From: Symbiotaphrina buchneri
Lineage: Eukaryota; Ascomycota; Symbiotaphrinales; Symbiotaphrinaceae
DNA length: 64,000 nt
Direction of reading: 5' to 3'
NCBI GenBank assembly: GCA_001599915.1
Contig: BCIG01000039.1
Coordinates: forward strand, 1 to 64,000
The notes beneath the pieces were generated by a model. It was given only the letters and a program-made list of their open reading frames with translations. It was not told the DNA's origin and did not search any database. Each line of letters opens with the position of its first letter. Within the stretch, counting starts at the first letter, position 1. Positions 20,259-31,778 of this stretch are shown in pieces. Both the position numbers and the translations under genes were made by a program.

Positions 20259-22350
20259 TTACAACTCCTCCTTGACGCGGTGAGTCGCCCGTGCCTTAGC
20301 CTCATCAGCCCTGTTGGTGGCAGTCTGAGCATACTCCTTGGCATAATCGCTAGCAACCTCCGCCTTCTTGCCGGCTTCCTTACGTCCAGCGGCAGCTCCC
20401 TTGCTGATTTGGTCCCAGAGCCAGTTGGCGGTTTCCGAGAGCTTGGCGAAGATGGTACCGGATGGGCTGTTGGTGCCGTATTTGAAGTAGTTGTATTGTC
20501 TACGTGCCATTGCCCTCAGTTCGTTGGTAGTGGTGCCCTGGTAGACTGGGATACCATAGCTGTCGAGGTAGGACTTCAGATCGGACTCGGACCAGGTGTC
20601 GAAGGTCGTATCCTTAGCAGCATCGGTCTGCTGGGCCAAGTAGGAAGTCGCAGAAGCGTACGCAGTTCCACCGGACTTGGAGGCTTTGGCGTAGTTCTGT
20701 TGGGCTTGCTTAACGAGCTCGTCACGAGTAGCATCCTTCTTCTCAGCGGCCTTCTTTGCGGCCTTGTCGCCATGGGCAGAGAGGTACTTCCTGTGTATTG
20801 TCAGTACAGCTGACGTGCAGTGTGTTGGCAGGGACACTTACTTCAGGTTGTCAAGGGTCCAGGTATCGAATGTCCAGGCGGACCAGCCAGTAGCAGCCTT
20901 GTGCTTCTGTAGTCGGACTTGAGCGAGAAGCTCGTCTCTCTTGCCATTCTGGGGGACGGGAACACCACGCGAGTCGAGGTATGCCTTCAAACGAGTTTCG
21001 CTCCAGGTCTCAATGGCTGAGTTGAAAAGATCTTCTGCTTTGAGCTTGGCATCATCAGTAGCCTTTGCAGCCGTGTTTCCGGCGTTCGAAGTAGCAGCGC
21101 CCCAGTAGCTGGAGGCGGTAGAAGCAGCCTCGTTACCAAGGCTGGAAGCAGAAGAGGCAACAGTGTCTCCAGTAAATGAAGCACGGTGCTTACGCGCGAG
21201 AGCGACAAGCTCGTTGCGCTTGGAGCCTTGAGGGACCTTGATGCCATTCTTGTCGAAGAATTCCTTCAATTGGCTATCGCTCCAGGTATCAAGAACTGCG
21301 TCGCTCAAGGTATCCGTCGCCGAAGCGCCAGCAGAACTGGCAGACGCCGAAGCTGAAGAAGCAGAGGCCATGGCCTTCAAGCTAGCCAGACGAGAGTTGC
21401 GGCGGACCTGAGCAATGAGCTTGTCACGGGTAGTGGGCTGAGGCACGGGAATGCCGCGCTCATCAAGCCACGCCTTCAGATCAGACTCGGACCAGGTTTC
21501 GTAAAGCCAGTTGCCAGGGTAGGCGGAGGTTTCACCGGCCTTCTTGGCGATCGAATCATAGTTATCACGAGCAGTAGCCAGGAGAACATCACGCTTGCGA
21601 GGTTGAGGGCACGGAATGCCATGCTTATCCAGGAATGCCTTGAGTTGAGAGTCGGTCCATCTAGTGTCAATGTCAGTCATTGCACAAATCCGTGAACATA
21701 TGGGGAGTCTTACGAGTCAAGAATCCAGTCTTTCACGTTGTGCCATGCCTCAGCAGCTTGATCCTCAGTCTCATACCACGAAGACTTGATCTTCGAGAGC
21801 AAAGAGTCCTTGTTAGCTGCAGCCGTAGCTTCAGCCTCTTGACCCTTCTCGGAGAGGTAGGCCTGCATCTGGGCGCTGTCCCATTTTGCATAAGGTGATG
21901 CCACCGCGGTCTGCCAGTTCTCTTTGACAAGGTTCTCTAGCTCTTTGCGATCCGCAGCCTTGGGATATGGGATGTCGTGGTCTGACAACCAGCGTTCTAG
22001 CTCGGTCTCATGCCACTTGTTGTATGCTGTTGTTCAAAGTCAGTAACCGTTTCTGAAGACGGTGAAGTTTTCTGAATCATAAGGCCATCTCTTGCAAGAC
22101 TGTAGTGGATCACTCGCACACAAACAAGCAAGCTCCGCGAGAGCGACTTTTGGGACGGCCTGTTGCAGCCTGACGCCAAGATGTTGCTGTGCGACGTGAC
22201 ACCCACACAAGTCATGAATGCTACGTGGGTAATGGAGATGACCGTTTGGAAGGAGAAAATTTACTTACCAGCTTTGCTGAACCAAGTGCTGGCGACTGCC
22301 GACTCAGCGGCAAGGGCCACCACAAGGGCGGAAGTGAAAGAGAACCTCAT
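20259..22350 (-). CDS. Ish1/Msc1-type stress protein with signal peptide
   Basis: The model has four exons: complement(join(20259..20790,20842..21660,21714..22026,22269..22350)), 581 aa. Exon 1 encodes a signal peptide (MRFSFTSALVVALAAESAVA). The rest carries about eight copies of a ~36-residue unit of the type DTWSESDLKAWLDERGIPVP followed by a basic helix (RDKLIAQVRR). The first two copies are divergent; the middle four are nearly canonical. This is the Ish1 domain, found in S. pombe Ish1 (nuclear-envelope/ER stress protein) and S. cerevisiae Msc1. Ala/Ser-rich linkers and a final LEA-like Ala/Lys/Glu helix follow. The protein probably sits in the ER/nuclear-envelope lumen. The first intron is unusually long (242 nt). 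The 5' leader is strongly pyrimidine-rich, as in highly expressed fungal genes. Confidence 0.9.
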
Positions 22351-22439
22351 GTTATGTCGTCAGATGAGATTCAGATTCAGGATGTCGTGTCTGATGGCGA
22401 CAAGGAAATAGTGAGCTACTTGATCAACCTTGCAAGTGG

Positions 22440-22570
22440 AGAGATTGATGTGGGCTGGACTTACTGTGATGAAGAGAAGCAAAGTTGTAGGGAGAAGAAA
22501 AGGTTGAGAGGTGGATGAAGAGGAAGAATTTGTAGGAAGGAAAGGAAGTGGTCAGTGGGTAAGGGATGAT
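22440..22570 (-). promoter_or_regulatory. Pyrimidine-rich 5' leader/core promoter of the Ish1/Msc1 gene
   Basis: On the minus strand the 100-200 bases before the ATG are long CT tracts (seen on the plus strand as AGAAGAAAAGG- and GGAAGGAAAGGAAG-type runs). CT blocks of this kind are typical of strongly transcribed genes in filamentous fungi. No TATA box is evident. Confidence 0.4.
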
Positions 22571-23513
22571 GAGCTCAGACCAGACGAAGAGCAGACCAAG
22601 TAGCAAGGATGGGCAGTGGAAGTTGCCAGGGAAGAAAGGCCAAGGGTACTTCGTAACAGCTGCAACTCTGTCCTCCGTGAGGTAGCTCTGCACGTCAATG
22701 TTGGGGTGAAGCGACAAATGACGTAGAGATGAGCCACACAAGCGACGAGCTACGGGCTGCTACAGAGAGCTGCAGAGCTACGCCGCGCGCTAAAGGGCAT
22801 TGCAATTTGCGGGGACCAGCACCTGGACACGCAGAAAGTGAAGGGCTTTCAGTTGGACAAAGCGCCACAAAATAAACGTCAGAGTTGGGCGATCTGGAAA
22901 GAAATCGGCGTCACGTCCCACATACCATCCACTCAGTGGCCACGGCTAGTCAGGATCGGTACAGAGTACCGCGATCCAATCTGCTCGTCCGGAGTAAATC
23001 AGTTTCTTGTTGGTGCACAGATGCTACCTAAATTTTACACGGTTCTGTAAACCGCAGACCGATCCGAATCTGGATCACAAACCCAGTTTTCCATAATGCA
23101 GGGACTGATGTCTCTTTTCCTATGACACTACTGTTGAAACCTCAGATGCAGGAGTCGCGCCAGTCTTGGCATCCAGTTGATACGAAGTACTCTTGATGCA
23201 AACACTCCTTCTTCATATGCCTGGGCTGTGCGAGGACTATGCCTGCAGTTCACATGCAATTGCCTTGGTTTACGCTACCTCGTATTGCTTATACGAAGTA
23301 GACTGGGATTTATCGGCCTCCCAGTCGACCAGGTGGTTATACCTAACCGCATAGAGGTCCAACTGCTAGAATCTCCAGCTATTGTGTATGAGAGCTGACT
23401 GCAGTGCTTTGGCGCAATGTGAAGTGGTAAAGGTCCATTATTGATTGCAAAACTAGCCGACTGGATTCATGCAAAGTCCCCGTGGCTTTGATCTCTCCAT
23501 GCAAGCTCCCATC
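22571..23513. other. Intergenic region
   Basis: Nearly 1 kb lies between the Ish1/Msc1 promoter and the 3' end of the next minus-strand gene. It contains a GGTACAGAGTACC near-palindrome at about 22959-22971 and other GTAC-centred motifs. No gene is supported. Confidence 0.45.
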
Positions 23514-24146
23514 TCACGGTTCCTTCTTGTCCACACCACCATGTCCTGGATCAATTGTAAGCATCATTCATGTCAAAATTAAAGCAACTGGAATAAGCGT
23601 GGGCGACATACCTGACCAGAACTTTGGGTCAACTGGCTCCTCCTTCTCTAGAAACACCATACATGTCAGCCATGCCTAATGAACGGAACATTAATAAAGA
23701 CTGGTGAAGCGAGAATCTCATGTACCTGGCATCTGTACGTGAGCGCGCCCGTACCTTCCCTCCATCTCCTTGTTGTGCTTCTTCACATCCTCATTGTCCG
23801 TATCTGTAGGCTCATCTTGAGTGTAGATCTTTGGCTCAGCTCCGCTCTTGGTCTTTCTGGCCTCTGCATTCCCCGCCTTTGTCGGACCTCCCCCAGTTCC
23901 TTGACCTTCCGCAGGTGGAGGTGGTCCTGGATGCTCCATGTCTGCTGACGGATTTGCACCTTGTTTGTTTGCTTCTTCAGCTTTTGGGTCACCTTCAGGG
24001 TCACCATATCCTTCTGTCGACTTGGCGTAGAAACGTTGTTGGAAGGCGGCGACAGGAGCGCGAGAAACGGTCCATGGCACTGGTGCACGCATAAACGGCC
24101 GGGCAACCCGTGAGGCAGACATTCTGATTGAAGTGATGGAATTCAT
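23514..24146 (-). CDS. Small mitochondrial-targeted protein, 162 aa, unknown function
   Basis: The model has three exons: complement(join(23514..23545,23612..23647,23726..24146)). Exon 2 is only 36 nt; its phase is fixed by the coherent stretch EKEEPVDPKFWSG and the ending HGGVDKKEP. The N-terminus (MNSITSIRMSASRVARPFMR, then QQRFYAKS) is Arg/Ser-rich without acids and looks like a matrix presequence cleaved near RFYA. The mature part is hydrophilic and Gly/Pro-rich (HPGPPPPAEGQGTGGG), followed by a helix with DVKKHNKEM. Related small fungal proteins exist from memory, but no function is known to me. An internal ATG (MSASRV, at 24122) is an alternative start. Confidence 0.8.
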
Positions 24147-25078
24147 GTTTATGGAGTTGCAGTACCGGTTTGAGAGCTGCAAAATGGAGTTTGAATTTGG
24201 TGGTTCGAAGAACAAATTGATGATGTCTACAGTTTTAGAGAGCTCCGAGACGCTTGGTGGACAAAGCTCCTAGCCCAGCGTCAGTCGACGTCATTGAAAG
24301 TCCAGACCGGCGAGTTCCGGTGAACACCTCAAAATAATAATATTCCGGCAAAGAACCTTAGATATTATTCAAAATCATCTATAATTCATCCCAAATAGGA
24401 GTGTCGTAGCACTTGATCTGCCTGAGCGTCTACAGGATAATAATCTCCTACTTACCTTCTTATTATTGCTACCAGCGTTCTCGCTTGATGTGTACCTTAT
24501 ACGTCGTTTTATATCGACAGCTTTGCAGACAAACCAATTCTAATCCGGGAAAATTATAAGACATTGGTCCTACGTGCAGTCGATTGCATAAGATTCCTTA
24601 GTACTCAATTGTACATGGTTACTGGGGGCATACACCCCAGTCTATGAAAGCAACAAGTAGTTTGGTTGCTACTGCGTAGTGTGAGCGAATATATTGACGA
24701 GCACAGCACGCAAGGGGAAGCAGGAAGTTGGCGATGTGTGGAGCTGACTGTAAGTAAATGAACAGGGCTACCAAACATACATTTGTACCTTCTTCAAGCG
24801 TTACTGGAGGATGCCTATGACAATTCCCACAAGGAAAAATTGCAAATATAAGAGTACAGGAATACTGCGTAGCAGATCTCCAACGCGGGGGATCTCGAGC
24901 TGTTCCCGATGGCGGTGAACATCGTGGGTCCGTGCGTTGCATTCCAACAAAACAATGGCAGATACGCGCATCGCAGCCTTCACGAGCAATCACACGGTTA
25001 TCAGAAGCGGCGCAAATAGCATGTTTATCGCGCCGAGAATGCGTTATCAAGCTTAATCTGCTCATTCACTGAAGGGCG
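24147..25078. other. Intergenic between divergent genes
   Basis: About 930 bp holds the promoters of the small mitochondrial protein (minus) and the Cut12-like gene (plus). The stretch 24330-24480 is AT-rich. A 148-codon minus-strand frame at 24619..25065 does not look like a protein and is not called. Confidence 0.45.
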
Positions 25079-28004
25079 ATGGCATCGACCGAGTTTGGCC
25101 GGAAGCATCACCGTCCATCCGAAAGACGCGAGAAACCGCCGTTCGAGCCTCAACATGCCGACCCCGCTGATCGTACAGAAACAAATGGTGTCAAAGAGGT
25201 TGGGTTTCGCGCTGCTCGAGGGGGAAGCTTAAGATCTGCATTCGAAGCTACAGCGGACTTGGAGAGACTTCATCGACGGTCACCGTCCCCACAAGACCGA
25301 AGACGCAACGATGTCTTGAAAGCCCTCCCAGCGCAGACGACAGGACGGAGACACTCGGGAAACGGAGATACTCGCAGCACTACGCCACCGCCTCTACAGC
25401 CGGGTCCAATGAGTTATGCGCCTTTCTCGTCATCGAGCCCACCGCATGGGCTAGAGGAGGCTTATCAAAGGATTGTGGACGAAGAACGGCTCGCGGCGTC
25501 TGGTAACACGGACGATGAGTCGACGGGAGAGCTTTTGGCGTACGAACAAACACGTCCAGAAAGGTCGTTGAGCCGAGATCGCGTCCGGCTGGATCGCTTG
25601 CGCAATTCAGCTTCGCCCATCGCTCTTGGAAGGTCACGCGGAACGTCACCCTTGGCTGGAAAGGAAAATATCCCGTTTGCCGCGGAGGACCACAGAGATG
25701 AGACCCAACGGTCTGGATCTGGGTCATCAATATCTGGCATATCTCTGTTGGAGAACGACGAGGAGGATTCTTTTGCGCGCAAATTGGCGAAGCATGCTCG
25801 CGATCAACAGCGGATAAAGGGCGCGCTTAATAAGGAGGGACAAGTCTTTCGGAAAGCTAGGATAGGAAAAAGAGCTGGACTGACCGCCGAGAATCTGTTA
25901 CGCAAAAACAAGGATGAGATTGGCCTCGACAGATACAACACCCGAGACGGGGATATCGATAGTGAAAAATCCGATCCACCAATCAATCTACCAAAAAGCT
26001 GGGGTAGCAGAGCTCGAATAGGCAGTAATTGGATGCGTCAAATCCATGCGCCAGCTACGGCAGCACCAGAGACTACAGAGGTCGAGAAGACTGCTACTGG
26101 GAAGCCTGCGCACACGGACAAAAAGGACAACGGGGTAGACTGGATCGCGGCGGCAAAAGACGTCGCCCTTCCATCGGTGGAAGATGGATCGTCACTAACC
26201 GGAGGGACGCCCAATGGCCCGAGTCCCGCTATCAGCAATGACAAAAGGAACACTGCCATTGATCGAATACGGGAATGGGAGCTTGACGAAGAATTTACCG
26301 CACATTCCTTGCAGATATCTAATAGCCCTCCAATAGCCGCGAGGAATACATCTCTCGATAGGATTGTGGAGCAAGAGATAGAGAGCGTTCGAAGCCGAGC
26401 GATTACTACAAATAAGCTTGAGGAGCTTCGCGAGAAGGTTGAACAAAAAAGGACGGAACCAGCTCCTGCTAAAAGACAATCGGAGTCTAAAGACAAACCT
26501 GTCAAAGATGTGGAGGGCGTTGAGCCCCGCCAAGCCCAGGCTCTTAATGAGGACGAAGGCGAAGCAATCCCGAACACGCCAATCGTTATCTACAAGGGCT
26601 CATATAATGGCTCGGCAACGGAGCAGGATTCAAAAAAGCCCCCTACTTCTACAAGGGAAGAGACACCTGGCCATGCAAGGCAAGATTCACTGGATTTCTT
26701 GAAGCAGCTAGCGCGAGCAAGTGCAACTCCCAGTCCAGGGAGGAACTCGCAGGGAGATCAAGCGACCCGAGCTGGAGAAAAGAAGCAAAGCAATGTGCCA
26801 GAACTGCGAAATGAGATCCAGACTCCGAACAATGCAAGACCGAAGAGATCGAATGCGGAGCCGAAAGACACCGGATCTACACGGGGAGAGGACGTGTCTG
26901 TCACGGAAAACTCAGATCAAGTCCCGGAATTGACATCCAGATTCGCGAAGACACCCGTGGTTACTGGTGCTTGGGTTGATACTCCCGGGCCTGCTGTAGG
27001 AGCTAGGCCACCGTCTCCACCGTCCTCGGATAAAGAGCCAGAGAAAGATGCTCCTGCTTTGGGTATAAAAGATTTTATACGCGGACCCAACGCCTCACAT
27101 CTTCACAAAAATGATGCAGGGAATACCAATAAGGAAGCACGGAAGCCAAAGAGGCCGAAATCGGGACTCTCAGAAGTGGTAACAGCTGCGAGGCAAAGTC
27201 AGAAAGACAAGGGAAAGGATGGTGGCGTTGACGAATACGGAGAATCAACCATCGACTCGCTACAAGAACTGATTGCCAACGACACTGGATTTGCTTCACT
27301 CCTGGGTGACAGTGTTTTACCAGCTGAGCAAGACCATTTAAAGGCCGCTGGTGGAGCCCCTCTCAGCCAAACGGAGCGAGATAGACAAGTTGAGATGCTT
27401 GTATATGAGCGAATGTCTGAGCGGTTGGAAACACTTCGTCGGAGCATCCGAGAGACGAAAAAGGGGATTGCAGGACTGGAGAAGGAGGTCGAAAAAGCGG
27501 GAGGCGAGTACGACCCATGCCCGAGATGTGGCTGCACAGCAAGGGTAAAAGATTGCAATGAGTGGCATATCCGAATCCCATTGCCAAAATTGCGCAAACG
27601 GACAGAAGATGGCCGGCAAAGACTGACGTGGTTCGGCTGGGTATGGCTGTTGTTATGGTTGTACGTTGTACTTGAGTATATCTTCTGGTACGAACAAACA
27701 TCTCCACTGCAGACTTTCAGCTAACTGATTCAGGTTTCTGTGGTGCCCACGAAAGTATGCATCGACGATGGTTGGGTATCGAATTGACTGGACGATACCA
27801 CGGCCGCCTTGGGCTACTTTCGTCTATACATGGCGGGTGATCCGTCGTTTCGTGAAGCCATTCCAGACGTTGTTTAACTGGTTGTTTAAAACGATTCTTG
27901 AGGAGTTCGGCGTCCCGATTTCTACTCCAGCACCTACTAAGTCTGCCTCACAGCCAATAGACTGGGAGGACTGGTCGATAGAAGCGGATGAGTTGATAGG
28001 ATAG
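25079..28004 (+). CDS. Cut12-like spindle pole body-associated protein
   Basis: The model has two exons: join(25079..27687,27734..28004), 959 aa. The intron (46 nt, GCTAAC branch) falls inside a Trp. Most of the protein is charged and disordered. Between about residues 300 and 465 lies a conserved block with INLPKSWGSRARIGSNW, VDWIAAAKDVALPSVE, a WELDEEFTAHSLQISNSPPI motif and RNTSLDRIVEQEIES. I recognise this as the Cut12 domain of spindle pole body formation proteins (S. pombe Cut12 tethers and activates Plo1/NIMA signalling at the SPB). The C-terminal part adds a coiled coil, a CPRCGCTARVKDC zinc-ribbon-like cluster and a hydrophobic helix (WLLLWLYVVLEYIFW plus the spliced FLWC). Nuclear-envelope anchoring is likely. 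Confidence 0.75.
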
Positions 28005-28036
28005 CTTTGATATGGTGCTTTGTGTTTGGCGAACAA

Positions 28037-28084
28037 GGGCTCAGGGGCTCAGGAGCTCACGCGCTCACGCGCTCACGCGCTCAC
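28037..28084. repeat. 8-bp minisatellite, six units
   Basis: Six consecutive 8-bp units share the core GCTCA: GGGCTCAG twice, GAGCTCAC once, GCGCTCAC three times. The array begins 33 nt after the Cut12-like stop codon, so it probably lies in that gene's 3' UTR. Confidence 0.9.
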
Positions 28085-28585
28085 ACGAGTGTTGTAACCG
28101 GGACTTGCTTGGATACGGTGCATTGGATTGCCAATAGAATCCAAACAGAAGATGCAAGCTAGACGTTTGCATTCTCGAAATCAAATCTGGCTTAATAGCC
28201 TGACTATAAGATCTGCAATAATTTTGATAGATAGTGGTTGGCCCAAACTGGATACTTCGGACGGACCGGGAACACCACACTTAGGCTTCGCGCGAGGATG
28301 ACGAACGTCAGGGACGGTAGGCGAAGCTCCCCTGTCAAGCCATGCAGCTACATGAAACAAAGCACCAATAAAAAGACACCAGTCCTGCCATATATTCCCA
28401 ACAATCAATGACCCTGCAATCCCTTTGACGCGTCGTGCCCCGTTCGATCCGGTCCGGCTGAAGCCGTACGATTTTATTGGCTCTACCATACGGTAGCTCA
28501 GTGCTCCCTAAGAAAGCAGCCGGGTCCGCAAACCTCCCCATTATCTTCCTGCGACGGACAATCCGTTTCCCTCCTCATCATCGCA
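28085..28585. other. Intergenic
   Basis: About 500 bp without a supported coding frame precedes the small membrane gene and holds its promoter. Confidence 0.45.
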
Positions 28586-29043
28586 ATGGGCTGGTCATTA
28601 ATTCTCCCAGAGAGCTTCTCGATAATCGAGACATGGGCGACTCGAATCTTCGTAAGTTGCTCTCCTATCCTTCCAACGCCTATCCCCAATACTCCGGGGG
28701 ACGCGCATGCACATCCCTCAGCACGCAGCATGTCCCTGTTTACTGACGCATGCGCCACCAGCTCATCCTCGGCGCCGTAACAATCGGGCCCTGGGCCTTC
28801 CTCATCATCTACGATCTCCTCCTTTATATCTGGCGCACCCTGACCTACGAATTCCCGTTCATCGGCGGCCGCGCGCGAGGCAAGCAGCGCCCGCGGGCTC
28901 CTAGCTTGACTGAGCGCTCGAATGGCCGCCCGAGGACGTTTAGTATTGGCATGGCCGGTACAGCGGCGGCGACGGGGAGTGAGGGGCCTGGGAAGGAGGA
29001 CGGGTTGATAGATCGCGGGAAGGATGTTGCTGTGGAGGACTGA
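28586..29043 (+). CDS. Small membrane protein, 115 aa, unknown function
   Basis: The model has two exons: join(28586..28651,28762..29043); the 110-nt intron has a CTGAC branch site close to its CCAG end. The start MGWSLILPES is followed by an amphipathic stretch. One or two hydrophobic segments span the splice junction (TRIF-LILGAVTIGPWAFLIIYDLL, about residues 18-45). A basic patch GGRARGKQRPRAP follows, then a Gly/Ser-rich tail. The compact hydrophobic head looks conserved and the tail free. I recognise no named family. A membrane-associated housekeeping role is possible but not shown. Confidence 0.75.
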
Positions 29044-29805
29044 TGTATGGGAGGGCGGGTCCTTGCGGGTTCATTGGATAATCGGATTGATGGTGGTTAT
29101 GGGCTTGGAGTATAGGCTGGGAGCTATATATGTTTCGGACAATGGGACAAGAGCTGTCAGGGTCGAAGGGTGCGGGTATTGAAGATTATATCCGTCTTTC
29201 AATTGTGTCTGCACCCTTATGGAAAGGCCCCTCGAGCAACAACATGCTATATCCATTCTTCGCAGGCGTATATCAAGCGGCCATCTGTGCGTATCACGAG
29301 TCAAACAATACAGAAGGAGAATGATTTCAAGATGACCCGAATGGTCCAGTGCGACGTCCAGAAGGCAGAAACCTGGGTTGCTTAACTGAGCATTTTCACG
29401 GAGACTAATTACAATTAAAGCAGTCAACGGATAACAGACGCACGGAATGCAGAGGATAAGGTACTAGTCTCTGGCGATTGACCAAAAGCTTGTGACTGCC
29501 AGAGCAGGATACATGCCGGCACATTCAAGGCGTGATTCACCATTTCTTTTGATCTTTTGCTGTGGATGTCAATCTTAATCCCATGTTCGAGCTCACCAAT
29601 TCCCTATCTGTAACTTTGCCCTGACACAGGGCCGAGTCACTTGGGCTTGTTTCCGTATTAGGCATGTACATCCCTTATCGATAGATCCGCCGGTCCGATA
29701 AGAGCAGAGGCCCCGTCCCGTCGGTGATGCGCGCCAATAGTGGCGGTTCTTGTCCCTCCGCGTCTGTTGTCGGCCCCTCCATATATGAGACAATGTTTTC
29801 CAATG
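29044..29805. other. Intergenic
   Basis: About 760 bp lies between two plus-strand genes. Several short frames overlap on both strands and none is convincing. The right end carries the promoter of the haem demethylase-like gene. Confidence 0.45.
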
Positions 29806-29815
29806 TTATATATAT
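29806..29815 (+). promoter_or_regulatory. TATA-box candidate of the DUF3445 gene
   Basis: The sequence TTATATATAT lies 58 nt before the ATG at 29873, a plausible core-promoter position for a short 5' UTR. No experimental start site is known. Confidence 0.4.
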
Positions 29816-29872
29816 TTGTTCCATTTGTGGCTTACAGTCATTACGGAGCCACTTGATCGGGAGGATCTGAAG

Positions 29873-31475
29873 ATGGGCTCTGTTGAAGCGCTTGAAGCAT
29901 GGCTTCGCGGGTCGCCTTTACTGGAGGTTCCCTATCTCCTGGCGTCGGCTTTGCTGGCGCTGTTGTTGATATCTGCTGGGAGTTGGAGGTTTCTTTTGAC
30001 GGGGATATCTTCACCAAAGGAAAAGAAGGTAATCCGATATCTTCTTTTCTCTCTTCATCTTTCCAGCCGAATCGTTGGCACATCTCATATACGTTAATAC
30101 GAATTGCTATGCTCCCTTGTCCTTCTCGAGGTCCATGTTTGCTTGATGTCCTCTTCTCGTACTTCTCTTGGTCAGTTGCTGATATTGGAAATCAACCTCA
30201 GACTCCTCCACTCCCCGCCGGAAAAGCAGATGCTGCTCCGCCAGAAACTCAATGCCTCCCTCGCATTGACCCTGTTCCTGGGGACTTCAATTGGCGTACG
30301 ACCGAGCCCCTCCAACTTCGCCCATACAAGCCAAAGTACCACTTGACAATGGGTAAGTACCAGTGGTTCATGTTTCCAACCAAGCATTCATCTGATGCCT
30401 CGTCCAGCCATCGAGAACAACCATATCAACAACCTTGTCCATATGAACAAGACCTACTTGGAAAGGATCGAAGGACGCAGACAGATCATGACCGACCACG
30501 AAGAGACGGTGCTTGGCTGTCTGCCCGGCGCTCAACCTGCCCTGAACGAGTTGTATGAATTCCTTATCGGTGACTATCTGCCGTCCCGATACCCGCAAAT
30601 TTTCCAGCTGGACAGCAAGCAAGGAGTCCTGCACAATCGCGCCACGGAAAAGCTTCTTCCACTTGTTCCACCTGCCGATCCCTTGGAGACATTGAGGACC
30701 TTGACAGTCAATGTCGATCAGGACTATCTCATCCTCTTGCCATCGGATGATGGTGACGGCTACACTCTGAAAGCCATGACCTGGTGCTACCCGGCGGGAT
30801 TCGACCCGAAAGACAAGATAGGCCAGAAGTTGCGCGACATCCACATACCCGTTCCGAAGTATAAGCAGACATTAGAGAAAAGCATGGACCGTTTTTTTGC
30901 CAAGTTAGAGGTTGGAAACTTCGTGACGAGGGCAAACGTGAGTACCAGATATCTTATGCTCAACACTTTGCGCCAGCTGCAGGGCGTCGATCATAACGAA
31001 GCCATCATACTGATATTGTAGTAGTGGAGTATGGATACGAAAGGAAATCTATATACAGTAGGCAATCATCACCTTCATGAGGAGGATACCCCCGAGCACG
31101 AGGACATTGATCTGTCGAACGTATGTTCCCTGCCTCTCTCTGACCTTTGAGTCGATGGACACACTGAATGGCTGACGTCCCAAATAAGACATATTCCCGC
31201 AGTGAATTGCAGAGTCTCTTCAGATTGCCCAAGACACGTGCGCTCGTATTCGGAGTCGAGCTTTACATGTATCCGCTGCAGCAGATTAAAGACGAGGGAT
31301 CTGGACCACAGTTGGCCGATGCAATTGATGGCCTCACGAAGGGCAATGCTCCAGAGATGAATCGATATAAGCGGTAAGAGCGTCTTTGCCCCTCCACGGT
31401 GTTATTGACAATTGCCAACAACGTGCTAGGGGGATCATTTGGGGTGACCAGGTAAAAGCTTTCCTCAGGGGTTGA
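29873..31475 (+). CDS. Haem-dependent oxidative N-demethylase-like protein (DUF3445/HODM) with TM anchor
   Basis: The model has six exons: join(29873..30028,30202..30352,30408..30937,31025..31120,31189..31373,31430..31475), 387 aa. All junctions keep phase, and splicing restores the conserved RAN-WSMDTKG. The N-terminus is a TM anchor (about residues 18-41). The rest matches the DUF3445/HODM alpha-subunit-like family. It has NKTYLERIEGRR (the ExDxxYxxR region), HEETVLGCLPGAQPALNELYEFL, YPQIF, a beta strand pair LTVNVDQDYLILLP, WCYPAGFDP, IHIPVP and the late RSELQSLFRLPKTRALVFGVELYMYPL followed by NRYKRG. Bacterial relatives oxidatively demethylate amines with haem; fungal members are uncharacterised. 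The membrane anchor suggests an ER enzyme fed by a reductase. That is inference. Confidence 0.85.
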
Positions 31476-31778
31476 TATAGACATCGCAGTTAGATGTATA
31501 GATTGTTGCATGGATGGAACTCTATCTTTCAGAGGAGCTCCTGTTATGGCGCTAGCTGCTGTTGGCCTCCTCCCTTCCCTTCCTCCCCACACCCAACAGC
31601 AGCTGGATGGGGTTTATAGGCGATTCCTTTGGACTGCCTTGCACTTGGAGCCGATTAGCCCATGTAGCAAGCGTGCCCATCAGTGCACCAGATCAGATAC
31701 GGTGCCGGTGAAGTTTGGCCAGTAGCATCGATTTCAGCTCCGCGTCCACGGTGGTGGGAGTTTAGAGTACCGCGTATT
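31476..31778. other. Convergent intergenic region
   Basis: About 300 bp separates the 3' ends of the DUF3445 gene (plus) and the CENP-H gene (minus). Nothing coding is seen. Confidence 0.5.

Noticed and set aside
20151-20813. 220-codon plus-strand frame
   Set aside because: It is antisense to exon 4 and part of intron 3 of the Ish1/Msc1 gene, whose repeats are unmistakable. The antisense product shows only low-complexity Leu/Ser/Gly.
24619-25065. 148-codon minus-strand frame upstream of the Cut12-like gene
   Set aside because: It is composition-driven, with no domain, no splice partner and no plausible start context. It lies in a promoter region.
28037-28084. Short direct repeats considered as a CRISPR-like array
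   Set aside because: The units are 8 bp and contiguous, without spacers, in a eukaryotic genome. It is a minisatellite.
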